DNA of 64,000 nucleotides from Rotaria sordida (Eukaryota; Rotifera; Eurotatoria; Philodinida; Philodinidae). Of the stretch, positions 24,001-36,015 are shown in pieces (positions within the stretch are counted from its first letter, which is position 1; each line of letters starts with the position of its first letter). A program made the translations under genes and the position numbers. The notes beneath the pieces are model-generated. The model did no database searches and was not told the origin of the DNA. It was given only the letters and a program-made list of their open reading frames with translations. The stretch spans positions 1-64,000 of the forward strand of contig CAJNOL010000098.1 of assembly GCA_905250125.1 (NCBI GenBank), in the 5' to 3' direction.

Positions 24001-24888
24001 GTGTCACCTTGTTTTTGTTTTTTATCTCTTTCTAAAAAACACATCTGGCACCATCTAAATCAAAACCACGACCATCTACATGTTTTTAAAAAAACTATGG
24101 ATCGAAAATGAAGTACAATAAAACAAGCCATAATTCGTTTCATATTTTTTTCTATGATTGTATTTATTTGTTAATTTTTTGTTGATCGTAAAATTGATTT
24201 TAAAATAAATTTAACGATTAAGACGATCGTCAATACACAGAAAACAGATCTGATTCATATAAAAGAAAGTACAACAAAACAAACTTAGATGCAATAAGAT
24301 AAAGTTAAAGAATTCATTTTGTGAAGCTGTCATTTTGTATTGTACTACCCTTCCATGCTGAAGCCATTAAAGACTCTTTTTTCCGATTGGTCAGATTATA
24401 TCGATTATTTCTCTGGTACAATCACTTTTTTAGAAAAAACTAAAAGCACAGCTCGATAGAGAATTTTTTCTTCTATCTTCTAGTATTAACAAAAACCTCG
24501 GCTCATTTAATTTTCTAAGAGGTCGCCACACGTAGTGCATTTGATATTGATTCGCTTAAAACGCTATACTTTTTTCGTTTTTCGCTCTGTCGGCATACTA
24601 TACCGGGATAGTTTAAAGTGGCGACATCATTCGTACTTATTCAATAGTATATAAGAATTTCACAATAAATTTATGTAAATAATAATAATTAAAGAATAGT
24701 TTGAATATTATCCTATGAACTTTCTTTATACTTTCATCAATTGTATAGATCTTTTTCTTCTAATTGGTTGTTTTTCATCTGTATTTCTTTGTTGAAAATC
24801 GTCTGTTTAACAATCGCTTAACTTTTTCGTTCGATATATCCTATATAGATAATTTTTTTTTAATCATATTCTAGATTGATCTAATAAT
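21041..24888. other. Large intergenic region, no gene recognised
   Basis: Nearly 3.9 kb of AT-rich DNA separates the divergent NlpC/P60-like (-) and CDK (+) genes. Frames such as 21786-21986 (+) and 23489-23671 (-) are short, unsupported by splice structure and resemble nothing known. Homopolymer A/T runs are frequent. The last few hundred bases presumably include the CDK promoter. I see no transposon ends. Confidence 0.35.
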
Positions 24889-26784
24889 ATGGCGCCTCAA
24901 TTTAATATTGATGATTTTGAACGATTGAGTAAAGTTGGAGAAGGTATAATGAAAAAGATAATTTCTAATTTTTTTTTTTGAATCTGTCTTTTGTTTTTAT
25001 TTTTATTAATCTAAGGTACTTATGGTATTGTGTATAAAGTGTGTCATCGGCCAACATCACAAATTTATGCATTGAAAAAAATTCGATTAGAAGGTGAAGA
25101 TGATGGTGTACCGGCAACAGCTATACGTGAAATATCCATATTAAAAGAACTTCGACATCAAAGTATTGTTCAGTAAGTTTAGAGAAAAAAAAATCGAATT
25201 CAAATTAATAAATTTAATTTAATTTTAAACTTTCTTTAGACTTCGTGATGTTATTCTCACTGATGCACGTCTTTATTTAATATTCGAATATTTAGCAATG
25301 GATTTAAAAAAATATTTTGATTGCTTAGGTGAAAATGAAGCTATGGATGTTGGATTAATTCGAGTATGACAAAAAGATCAGTCATTTTTTAAGTACATTT
25401 ATATATATATATATTTAGAGTTATACATATCAAGTAATTGATGCATTACTTTTTTGTCATTGTCGTCGAATAATTCATCGTGATTTAAAGTAAAAACAAA
25501 TAAATAAATAAATATGATATTATGTATATATAAATATATATTGTAGACCACAAAATCTTCTTGTAGATACGAAAGGTATTATTAAACTTGCTGATTTTGG
25601 TTTAGCAAGAGCATTCAGTGTACCACTTCGAATATATACACATGAAGTAAAAGAAAATTAATGTTTGTTTTTTTTTTCTTTTGAATTTATATTTATTAAC
25701 TTAGGTTGTTACATTATGGTATCGAGCGCCTGAAGTTTTACTCGGTGCTTCACGCTATTCATGTCCAGGTATGTATAGAAAAATAAAAATGAGATTAATC
25801 TAAATGCTTATTCAGATATAATTTAAACAACTTTTCGATCTTCCTTGAATATCATGAGTCATTTCTTAATGAATTTGACTTTTTATAAGCATATCCACAA
25901 CTCAAGGTTTATGATAGTGTGAGTCTATAGAAAAGATTTATTACAATTCATGTAAGCTTTTCTCTTCTTAGTGGAATGATAATAAAAACTAATTCGATCT
26001 GAGACTTTTTATTTTCTACAAAGAAGCAAAACTGCTTTTCTTAGTTTAAATTGCGATATGTCTTGCTTTGAAAGTAGATGCTTGAAAGACGGATTTGTAT
26101 TTTTTTTGTCTTGGAAGTTCAGTTTTCATGGATGATATAATTTTCAACTGTCAATATTATCAATCTTTCCACTCACTTACACTTCTAATGTTAATCAGAT
26201 ATAGACAAATCCGTTTTCTTAATTTTGCTAATATAAAATTTGACTAAATTGAAATATGATGTCTATTTCTATTAGTTGATGTTTGGTCTGTTGGTTGTAT
26301 ATTTGCTGAAATGTATACAAAACGGCCATTATTTCAAGGTGATTCAGAAATTGATCAACTCTTTCGTATATTTCGGTAAAAGAACCATTTTATCTTGAAA
26401 AAGAAAGAAACAAAATTCATATATAAAAAAAAATTTTTTCTAGAACACTTGGTACACCAACAGATGAAACATGGCCAGGTGTTGTACAATTACCAGAATT
26501 TAAATCTTCATTTCCACGATGGAGACAAATCAATGATTTATCATCATTACTCAATGATCGAATGCGTGATGATGCTCTTGATTTACTTCTTGTTCGTTAA
26601 AAATTTTCGTTTTATTCTTTTTAATTTATTTTATTTTGTATAGAAAATGCTTGTCTATGATCCAGTAAGACGTATATCAGCCAAACAATGTCTTAATCAT
26701 TCTTATTTTAAACATTTTGATTCACAAAATTTTCCAATACCGGCACCCATTGTTGTACCTGTTGTCAAAGAGGGAACCAAGTGA
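24889..26784 (+). CDS. CDK1: Cyclin-dependent kinase, CDK1/2 type with PATAIRE helix
   Basis: Nine exons: 24889-24943, 25016-25172, 25240-25363, 25419-25489, 25547-25646, 25705-25768, 26276-26375, 26444-26591, 26644-26784; 960 nt, 319 aa. All kinase motifs are present: GEGTYGIV (17-24) with inhibitory-site Thr20 and Tyr21, ALKK with the ATP-binding Lys39, cyclin-binding PATAIRE (51-57), [16 protein letters not shown], and the T-loop [20 protein letters not shown] and [13 protein letters not shown] are typical of CDK1. The cyclin-contact helix is PATAIRE instead of the usual PSTAIRE. An N-terminal extension of six residues and a Pro/Val-rich tail ([14 protein letters not shown]) make it slightly longer than the usual 297 aa. 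It should drive cell-cycle transitions with a cyclin. CDK2/3 cannot be excluded. Confidence 0.9.
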
Positions 26785-29700
26785 TATTATCAATATGTTA
26801 ATTATCATGTCAGATATATATATATATATTTTTTTCCTATTTGATATGTGTTCAATATTTCTCTTCCATACCAAAAGATATATTCCTTCAATTTTCTTTT
26901 TTTCTTTTGTCACGTATACATATGACGTGAAAAATAATGAATCTGTACAAAGAATGATAAACATTAAACAAAAAAAAAAAAAAACTTTCACAGAAGAAAT
27001 ACATATGCATTTTGTTATTATTATCAGTATTATTTCTTTTTTTTTTTCTTCTATGTTAAAATATGAATAATGAAGAAATTTAACTGTCTTCTTTCTTTTT
27101 TCATTCTTAATTTGAATCAAATAATCGATATAACTCTTATGGAAAACATATTAATGATAGAAAATGTAGTTTTAAAACAATTAACTTTTGACAAAGTATT
27201 TTTCAAGCATAGTTCATAGATATGTATTTATGATAATGTATCACATTTTTTTCTATTCCGTGATAGTATATGCTTGATCTCATGAAAATAAAAGTTAAAT
27301 ATCAACAATATATTTTATCATCGATAATTTATACATATATATATAACATATTTGGTTTTGTTTACCTACAGATTCGAACAATTCATGATATAAATAATCC
27401 ATTGCTACGAATGTACAATCAAATTCATTCACAATTTGTATAGGAATACAATCATAAAAAGTAGAAGATGAGTGTTCTAACTTTCTATTCAACAAAATGT
27501 GTTCATTATCTGTAAAAATATTGTAATAGCATAGAACGACATTTACATATTGGATTAAACCAAGTTAATTTGAAACTCTGTTGGAAATAGTAGAGCTCAT
27601 AATATTTGAGAAAGTGATATGACAAGCAAGAATGCTTAAAAAATATGGATATATCATATTACGAAAATAAAGGAGATCAATTGTTACAGTCGCATCTTCA
27701 ATAAAGATGCGAACAAAAAAGAAACAACGGCCCACAATTGTTCTTTTATGATTTACCGTTACTCTATTTAACTAGTTCTTACTCAAAGGGAATAGACCAT
27801 ATCCACTGTATAGAAGTACTTCTTAAGTTAGTACTCTACTCTAAACAATTGACGTCAATGAAATATGATAGATTCAATTTGCTGATGAATAAGCATTCCA
27901 TATTACAGTCTTTCATGGGCTGCAAGTTCAATTTTTTTTAGCATGCCATCAAATGTGACCATCAATCGATATTCTTGCCTCTAATCGCTTATACATGCTT
28001 CTTCGCTCATTTCTACAATGAAAATTTTACAGATAATATTGAACAAAAAAAACGATTTCGTTTTTTCCTAAATTTTTCTGATCTACTCGATGAATATATT
28101 TATTAAAATGGCTATGAACTTATGCTTCTTTGTTTTCTTGTTACTTTTATCGATACTTTAATCTTTTTTGTTTTATTTTCTTTCTCATGCTTGCAATCCT
28201 TATAACACCTTCCACATTGTCTAATTTACAAGATCTATTGTTTCAAATGATTGACATCAATACTAAGGCATAAAATCATATGAAATAAAACTCTTACGCT
28301 CTGACTTTTGGAACATTCCATGAATCAGACAAGAATAGAAATAGGCTTATATTGACTTATTGATTATAGTCATTTTCTTTTATTGATATGACTATCCATG
28401 TTAAACCGCAATGAAATTTTTTTCAATTTCTACAAGAATTCTTATTAATAATTCACTAGACATCATTTACATGTGTTATGGCACTTAGATGTGCTATATA
28501 TATAAATATGTATTTAAAAAAAAACGTTATATGTATTATCCATATATGTTCGTTCTCGTTCTTTCGTTTCATGAGCATATAGTAACTATGTCTTTTCTTT
28601 CGTTCTGTTAGATATTTTTCCTAATGGGTTCTTTTGCTTTCTTCTTGTACTTTCGTTCTTTTCTTTGATCTAACACCTCTTGTTCGTTTTCTTCAATATC
28701 TATTGTTATTCTTTTTTTCTTCTCTCGTAAAAGTCAAGGAAACGTTTTTCTTGACCTTGAACTGAAATAATTGCGCAGTTAGTAATGAGTGACTATATAT
28801 ATATATAGATAGACAGAGATTTATAAAAAAAGAGGAAGTTGTGGTTTTTGATTTCAACAAAATATAACTGATAAGAAAACATATATAACATCTTAAATAT
28901 AATCATATACACATCAACGTAAATAAGGACATAACAACATGGTTCTTTTAAAATTCTACGCTAGAAAAATCAAGTTTAACAAATACTTTAAAATATAATG
29001 ATATAAACTAATATTTATTTATATGAATATCAATCTATTGAAAAAATCTACATAATAGAATGAAGAAATTCAAATTTATCATTGATTGCATAAGTATATT
29101 CTTGTGAATTATTATTTATTTCAAGTTTAAATAATTGATTTAACGATGAAAAAAGAGAATTTTTGAATTGATCTGAATTTGCCGTTGATGTCGTTCGGTC
29201 CGATTTGTGTGAGTTGGATTGACGTCGTTTCTTTTCGTCAAGTGATCGTCTTACCCAATGAAAAGAATAAACGATCGATGACATTCTTTTTCTTGTTTTT
29301 TTGTTATAGTTCGTTGATCGTCTGTGTATCTGTACGTTTGCTGTTCGTTTTACAAGCGTATATATATACCCTTTCGTTATTGACATTGCCAGACAATGAC
29401 TGTAATCATTTATGAATCATATTGTTGAGAGCTTTCCGGCGTTTTTTTTTTGTTTTATTGCTTCAGTCGTTTATTTATGTGCTTATATAACTCATTTGAG
29501 AGATAAAAAAAAGTATTTTAAATATGCCTTAGCATATTGTATACTTAAAATTAGTAATACAATAATTGATAATTCGATTGCTTGTTCGAAAGTATGGTTT
29601 TTTGTTATCTTGATAGGTTGACAAGAGAAATATCGTAATTAATGTGTTTTTAGTGTTAGAAAAGAAAACGAATGCGGACAAGTGGGGGATATCATAGTGC

Positions 29701-31268
29701 GCAGAAAATTAGAAGTCAATGAATATATGACAATTAGATTAAATTATATTGCTATTTTCTTCCTTTTTTTTTTGCTTATAGTTTTATTATAACAGCTATA
29801 AAATTCTGGATGAATGTGAGAAGTACTTAAGAATAGTGCAATCAAGAAAAGTGAAGGATTTGAAAATTTGAAATTATTGTTTTTTTATATACGAAGAAAG
29901 GCTAGGTAAATCAACATTGTACTTTTTGCCCTTTCAAATACTAATCTATTTGGGAATCTTAGTTTTTTCTTTTTGAAACCACAACTTTTAGAGGATATTC
30001 TTGTGTTGAAAATAGCGATAGTGAATTTATTTCTTTCTATCAATTTGGGGACATATTTCTTCATCGTCTTGTTACTTAATCCTCCAGAACTGTAATCAGG
30101 AAGTAGCTCATATGTTATTACAAGACGTTACTGATATACGATCGTTAATCGTATATCAACAACGCCTTTGACGGAGAGGGAAGGAGTGACTTTGCTAAGG
30201 CGTCTGTCACAGCCTGTGAGAGAGAGAGCGGGTAGTAGGTGCAAATTACTACTAGTGTCCTGGACGGATATGACTTTTTGTAACTGGACCTAGACCGAAA
30301 CTTTTTTTTATACCCACGCCAGGACCTTATCTAATCGACATCCGATAGATACTTTAACAGTTACAGTACGGTTTTTAAACTTTTATTTTATATGAAAAAT
30401 TATATTATTTAGTTTCTTCGATAAGCAGCAACAAAAAAAAGAGATCATCTCCTTAAATTGCACAAAAAACAAGTGATTCAGAATTCACTTTATATTTCTA
30501 TGTTTCTACAATCTTATTAATTTTGTTCCATATACGTTTGCTTGTTGCTGATGGCTTTAGAATGGAACGCAATGTTGATGCTAAACGTCATAATTGTCGT
30601 TACACACATGAATGCTTTTCCCATCATGATAATATATGTTCATCTTTTTGAATAATTTATTTTTATCTCCATCTATTCAGTTACTTCATCGTGTGACTCA
30701 TCATCATCTGTAGATGAATTTGTATTAAAGGCAAATTTTTTTAGTAAAACAATATTGCTTTGCACTTCTGTTACCTATTCTCAAGCCCTATAAATTGTTC
30801 AATCATGATCAAACTGATTTTCATTCCGAGGATTTTATATAAATAAGCAATTTGAAAAAGCAAAAATAGTTCAAAATATCGAGGTCTCATTAATTGTTGA
30901 GTCAAGTCGGGATCTGGCATCATACTCGACACTCGTTTCATAAAAGAGGAATACGATAAGTAATCAATAATCATAAAAATTAATAGAATCGATGGAAAAA
31001 TAAAGAGAGAATAAAATCTCGAAATGAAAATCTAAATGTAATCAAGATTTGGTTGAAGCACTCGCGAAGGGTGTGAGTTTGAGGATAACATTGATAATCT
31101 TTTAGCCATCTATATTCATACCCTCAAGATCTTCTTTGTTTGTATCTTTATAATCTAAACATTCTCATTATTTATATTAACAATTAAAAGTCTTTTGTTT
31201 TTAAAATCCTATCAGCAATTTGATGATTTTATTATTAAAATAAATTATATATGATTGAAATGTTCGTT
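26785..31268. other. Large intergenic region with microsatellites and old repeats
   Basis: About 4.5 kb between the CDK gene (+) and the first galectin (-). It contains a short TA microsatellite (about 26815-26832), a pyrimidine-rich tract around 28540-28760, and a further TA/GATA patch near 28795-28815. A minus-strand frame at 29048-29386 is Lys/Ser/Asn-rich without recognisable domains and was not called. At 30110-30260 lies a more complex segment related to one near 44450. No confident gene. Confidence 0.35.
30110..30260. repeat. Dispersed repeat, copy 1
   Basis: The words AGACGTTACTGATATACGAT, then TATCAACAACGCC, a purine-rich GAGAGGGA patch and GTGCAAATT recur in inverted order near 44440-44530 (AATTTGCACCGTTCCCCTCC, later TGTATATCAATAACGTCT). 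This marks a dispersed repeat family with copies in opposite orientation. The copy contains a near-perfect hairpin, GATATACGAT-CGTTA-ATCGTATATC, at about 30132-30156. The element type is unknown. Confidence 0.4.
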
Positions 31269-32558
31269 TTACATAGCATAAACATTTGCAATTGTAACAT
31301 CACCTTTGACTTGTAATGCTTGTACTTGTTGATATGGTAAACGATGTTGAAATGTGAACCATGCTTGACCGTTACAATTAACCTAGATAATAAAATAATA
31401 AAAACTAAATATTTCAAAAATTTAATCTTTCATTTATACTTGATAATGTTGTGGAAAACAAATTATTTGAATATCAAATTGTTGACCAGAATTTAATGGA
31501 AATCCTCCATGTTTTTCTTCGGCTCCCCATCCACCACCTTGACATGAATTACGTACTACTTCACGTTGATCAAAACGTGGATTAAAATGAAATGCAACAT
31601 CAGCTCCATTATAATTTCCTGCTAATAAATTAATTTCAAATCGTGATGCATTACTATTTGCACGACCAGTAATATTTATAACACGACCTAAACATTATCA
31701 ATAATTATAAATTTATTAACAAAAAAAAAATAAATAAATCTTACCAGGAAAAACATTCATAGGTACTGGAGTTTCCTATAAAAATATAATAAATTTAAAA
31801 TATACAAAAAATAATATAAAAGATTCTAACCATAGCAAAACGCCATGGTTGACCATAATTGGTAGTCATGCCTGGATAAACTTGAACATTTGTTAAATTA
31901 ACATCACCTTTAACAGTAACCAGTTCAGCTGCATTAAATGGCATTCGATGATGAAAATCAGCTGTATGTTGATTATTAACCGCTATCTTAAAAATTCAAA
32001 AACAGAAACAAAAAGTTTTTCATTTTATATTTATTTATGATCTTTTTTTTTTTTTTTTACTTTGAAACATTGTTCTGTAACCATAATGATAATACTAAAT
32101 TGATGGCCACGTGTGATACTCAATGGTTTACGATCTTCACCTCCCCAACCACCACCGGGTGCAGCATTTAATACTAACTGACGATCACTCAAACGTGGAT
32201 TGACATGTAAAACAATGTCACCACGACGATTAGCCAAATTGACTTCAAATCTTGAAAAAAATTTTTTTTTTTATCAAATAAAATATCATTTAAGATAGAA
32301 TATACTTACCGATCACCAAGTGCAGTACCATAAACATGTACTTGAGTACCATAGGAAATTGGTGGTGAAATATGTGCTTCATAAGGAACAGTCTATATAT
32401 AAGAGATATATCGAAATAATTAAATATATAATTTTTTAAATAAGAACTTACATATTGTTGATAATGACCAGCTTGCTAAAAGATAATAGATATATATATA
32501 TGTATATAAATAGATTTAATTGAAACTCAAATATAAATTTTCTACGTACTTGACCCAT
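31269..32558 (-). CDS. Tandem-repeat galectin (two carbohydrate-recognition domains)
   Basis: Eight exons: 32558-32550, 32475-32452, 32392-32310, 32250-32061, 31986-31831, 31775-31745, 31687-31440, 31382-31269; 855 nt, 284 aa. Exon 1 codes only Met-Gly-Gln. Domain 1 has the sugar-binding signature VLHVNPR (H-x-N-P-R) followed by GGGWGGEDR (Trp stacking residue, Glu, Arg). Domain 2 has VAFHFNPR and GGGWGAEEK, with Lys in place of the second Arg. The domains are joined by a short linker around ETPVPMNVFPG. There is no signal peptide, as usual for galectins, which are cytosolic and leave cells by an unconventional route. Expected function is beta-galactoside binding in recognition or innate immunity. 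A related gene in the same orientation lies about 0.9 kb upstream, so the pair likely arose by tandem duplication. Confidence 0.88.
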
Positions 32559-33476
32559 TGTTAGCTAAATACTAAGTGTTGAAGAGTTGTTCGCTTTATG
32601 GTAAGTAAATGATGAAGTAACGTATAAGCAAAAATGACTTAATTTATATATAATCTAATATTTGACGATAGAGAAACAACGGAGAAGAAGATAAGACGAC
32701 AGCATACTTATTCACTACTTTGAAACCTTATCTTGCCGATCAAACAGAGTAACAACAAGAAAAAAAAATATAGTTAACCATATGTAGATATTTAGTAGTC
32801 CTTCATACTAATCAACAATGTTATCAAAAAGACAACAATAGTGGCTTGAAAAAAAAAAAGAAAAGATACGATCAACAAAATAGTTTTAGTTACATTATAC
32901 TTTCACAATAGAAGTGGTTTTTTTTTTATATTGTCATATCTTAGATCTTGAAAAACGAAATTATTAAATGTAAAAAAGTTTTTATACTTTTGTAAATAAG
33001 GGATTTTTGTCACAATGTATATTAATAGAATTTTGGATAAATTCCGAAAAATTAACATGTATATTCGTTGTAATATTTTTCATTTGGAATACTTTGAAAT
33101 ATTTAGTGTAGTCAATAACGAGTATATGTAAGAGGATGAATATCGACTCAGAGCACGATGCTTTAATGAAAAATTGTTATAATTCTATGTTTGAAAAATT
33201 AGTGAGTTTATTGTAAAAAATAACATAAAAATAGGAATTAATTATCAATAAAATTTTCAATAGTTCAAAACTATAAGTTAAAAGTTTTTTATGTAAATAG
33301 TTTTCTAGTATAAAGAATTGTCGAGCATGCTATTATCAATAAAAATAGTGCTTTTAAGATGTTGTTTAAGTATTTTATTTATTTCATTAAAAAAAAATAT
33401 AAAATGAATTATTTAAATTCAATTAAATATTTTTCAAAAAGAAAATCAATCAATAATAAAACGTATGATTTTTTTT
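32559..33476. other. Intergenic between the two galectins
   Basis: AT-rich, no coding frame. It contains the promoter of the downstream galectin and the 3' end of the upstream one. Homopolymer A runs are common and there is no transposon signature. Confidence 0.4.
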
Positions 33477-34969
33477 TCACAATTGACCAACACCTGTAAT
33501 TGTAATATCGCCTTTATATTGAAGAGCCATAACCTAAACATACATTTTTATTGTTACAAAAAATAAATAATTCATTTTGCAATAATACTTACATAACCAG
33601 GTGGAATTTTATGATAAAATTCAGCAATAAGATGATTGTTCATATATACCTAAAGTAAACGTTTAGGGTTTTTTTTTCCTTAATAATTAAAATGAAATAT
33701 TTATCTCTTACTGTATATTTATCTGGATTACATGTAATTTGTAAATCAATTTGTGTACCTGGCATTAAAGGCATATAAGATGGAAATGGTTGATTTTCTT
33801 CTTGACCCCATTGACCATTTCGTCGATGATTTTTAACAATTGTACGTACATCAAAACGTGGATTAAAATGAAAAGCAATATCATCACCATCTGTATATCC
33901 TTGTAATAAATTAAGTTCAAATCGATTTGCACCAGGAGGAATATAACCTCGTACAAAAATACGAGAACCAGTCTGTATTCTACATGATTGTATAGACGGT
34001 ACACCACCACCCATCTACATTAGATTATCAAAATTAGAATTTATGAAAGAAAAAAAAAACATGAAAAGAAAATACGTACTGGAAAAGAGGGTGTTGAAAC
34101 GACAGGAGGAGCTGATGGAAATCCGAAACCAGTGTTAAAACCTCCACCAAACGATGGTTGACCAAACGATGGTTGACCAAACGATGGTTGACNNNNNNNN
34201 NNACCAAACGATGGTTGACCAAACGATGGTTGACCAAACGATGGTTGACTAAATTGCATGTTACCTCCCATGGAAGGAAAACCCATTGGATTACCCATTC
34301 CTCCCGAATAAACTTGAACTGATTCTAAACTAATATCACCTTTAACTTCGACTAATTGAGCTAAATGCATTGGTGCTCGTTGATGGTATTCACAAAAATG
34401 AGAATTATTGACAGCAATCTTTTATATATTTATAAGAAAAACAAAATTGAAATTTTATTTTTAAAATATAATATTATAACATACATTAAAACCATTATTT
34501 GTAACCATAATAACCAATGTAAATCGAATTCCACGTTGCATTGGTAATGAATGACGTTCTTCTTGACCCCATGCACCTCGTTGAGCTAAATATAACAAGA
34601 TAGTATAATATTTATGAGAGTACATATATAATTGTTTTTATCATACCACTATTTAGTACGAGTGCTTGATCATCAAAACGTGGATTGAAGTGTAGGACAA
34701 TATCATCCTGATAATTTTTTAGATTAACTTCGAATCTAGATTATTAAAGATATATAAAAACTTCACATTAAAATAAATTAATTTACCGGCTGCCAGTAGG
34801 TGTACCACTAACATGAATTTGTGTACCAACTGACAGTGTTGGTGATATTGGTGTTTGATAAGGTACAGGCTAATATAAGAAAAATAAAGTTTTAAATCAT
34901 GAGAAAAAATAAAGAATTAAAAGATTTTACTAATCCAAAGCCTGTAGGACCAGAAAAATTTGAAAACAT
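33477..34969 (-). CDS. Tandem-repeat galectin with QPSFG-repeat linker; contains assembly gap
   Basis: Eight exons: 34969-34931, 34869-34787, 34735-34647, 34585-34485, 34418-34080, 34014-33712, 33649-33593, 33533-33477; 1068 nt as assembled (355 aa). Domain 1 has VLHFNPR and GAWGQEER; domain 2 has IAFHFNPR and GQWGQEEN, where the last binding-site Arg is replaced by Asn. Between them is a flexible linker of Gly/Met-rich sequence (GGMGNPMGFPSMGG) and at least six QPSFG pentapeptides, then a Gly/Phe/Pro stretch. The repeat recalls the proline/glycine-rich arm of chimeric galectin-3, which mediates self-association, though here it lies between two domains. Ten Ns fall inside the repeat, so its true length is unknown. 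Intron positions largely parallel those of the neighbouring galectin. Confidence 0.88.
34143..34252 (-). repeat. 15-bp minisatellite coding QPSFG, interrupted by a 10-N gap
   Basis: The unit ACCAAACGATGGTTG (plus strand) repeats at least six times with almost no variation, three copies on each side of Ns at 34193-34202. The gap length of ten is probably a placeholder, because the gap sits inside an exact repeat that short reads cannot span. Each unit adds one QPSFG pentapeptide, so copy number alters only linker length. Confidence 0.9.
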
Positions 34970-36015
34970 ATTGTTTGAATATTAAAACTAGTTTAATCTA
35001 ATAAATAAAAGAAAAGAAAAGAAAAGAAAAGTAAGGTTGTATTTAGAACGCTTCTTTGTTCTTTTCTTATAGATATGTTTATTTATTATCTGACTTTATC
35101 AACGTCGTCAGTCAACGTTCTTTTTTTTTCAACCATTTTACTTTCTGTTTTTCTCGAAAGATCCACCTGCATTTTTTGTTTTTTCTAATCATATCATTAA
35201 AAGTACACAAAGTTAGTCAATCTTATTCAAACGATAAACAACTTTGATAATGACGCAATATTATAAACTATACATGAATATTTTGATTATAATATAATGG
35301 CAAAGTCCATTTATAATATTTAAGTACAGATATATGATAGAGAGTGGACCTGCAGATTTCAAAATTTTGAAAACAGGCGCATAGTAAAATATGGAGAGTC
35401 CATCTAAGGAATATGGATCTCCTCTCCGCGTACACCCACACCTGTCTTTTTTGAAACGCAAATCTAATAGGGTCTATTGAGTAAATACTCATTTCAAATA
35501 GCATAAGAAATATAATTGAAATATGTGAATTTTATTACAAAATTTACCAATTCTCAAAAATTCTAAATTATCCTTGGCAATAATTCTGCAACTATTGGAA
35601 TATGACAGCTACTTTTTAATCATTTGGTAATATTTAACTTTATGGAAAATTAATTTTTGCCATCGTTCGAATCAATATTACTAATAAAAGAGTCAGAAGG
35701 TTTATAATGAAAGTCCAAAACAACATTCTAAATTGATGTAAACAGATAACAACTAAATAGTTACTGTTTTAAATAATGAACAAGAATTCTCACTCGCTAA
35801 CATTTCTGGACAGTAAAGCTATATTACGAAGTATAAGTTATATTTCATCTACACCTAAATAATACTATTTTATCTCGTTTCCTGATGAAAAATGTTCAGC
35901 AATATTTAAGCTGCAATTTTCTCTCTCAATTGTTAGGACAAAATAAACATTTATCTAATCGAGATTTATTTTTAATAATATTTCAATCTAATACGGATAT
36001 TCAGAACTAATAAAG
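34970..36015. other. Intergenic with (AAAAG)n microsatellite
   Basis: A pentanucleotide array (AAAAG, five copies) lies at about 35007-35031, just upstream of the second galectin. Around 35330-35480 the sequence is more complex and slightly G+C richer, possibly an old insertion, but no ends were found. No gene is recognised. Confidence 0.45.

Noticed and set aside
26717-27120. Overlapping open frames on both strands downstream of the CDK gene
   Set aside because: Low-complexity AT-rich sequence full of Lys/Ile/Phe runs; position fits the CDK 3' region and neither strand shows splice structure or a domain.
29048-29386. 112-codon minus-strand frame
   Set aside because: Biased Ser/Lys/Asn composition, no family resemblance and no neighbouring exons; could be chance.
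33765-34237. Alternative frames across the second galectin
   Set aside because: Shadow frames of the galectin exons; the domain motifs are only in the chosen frame.
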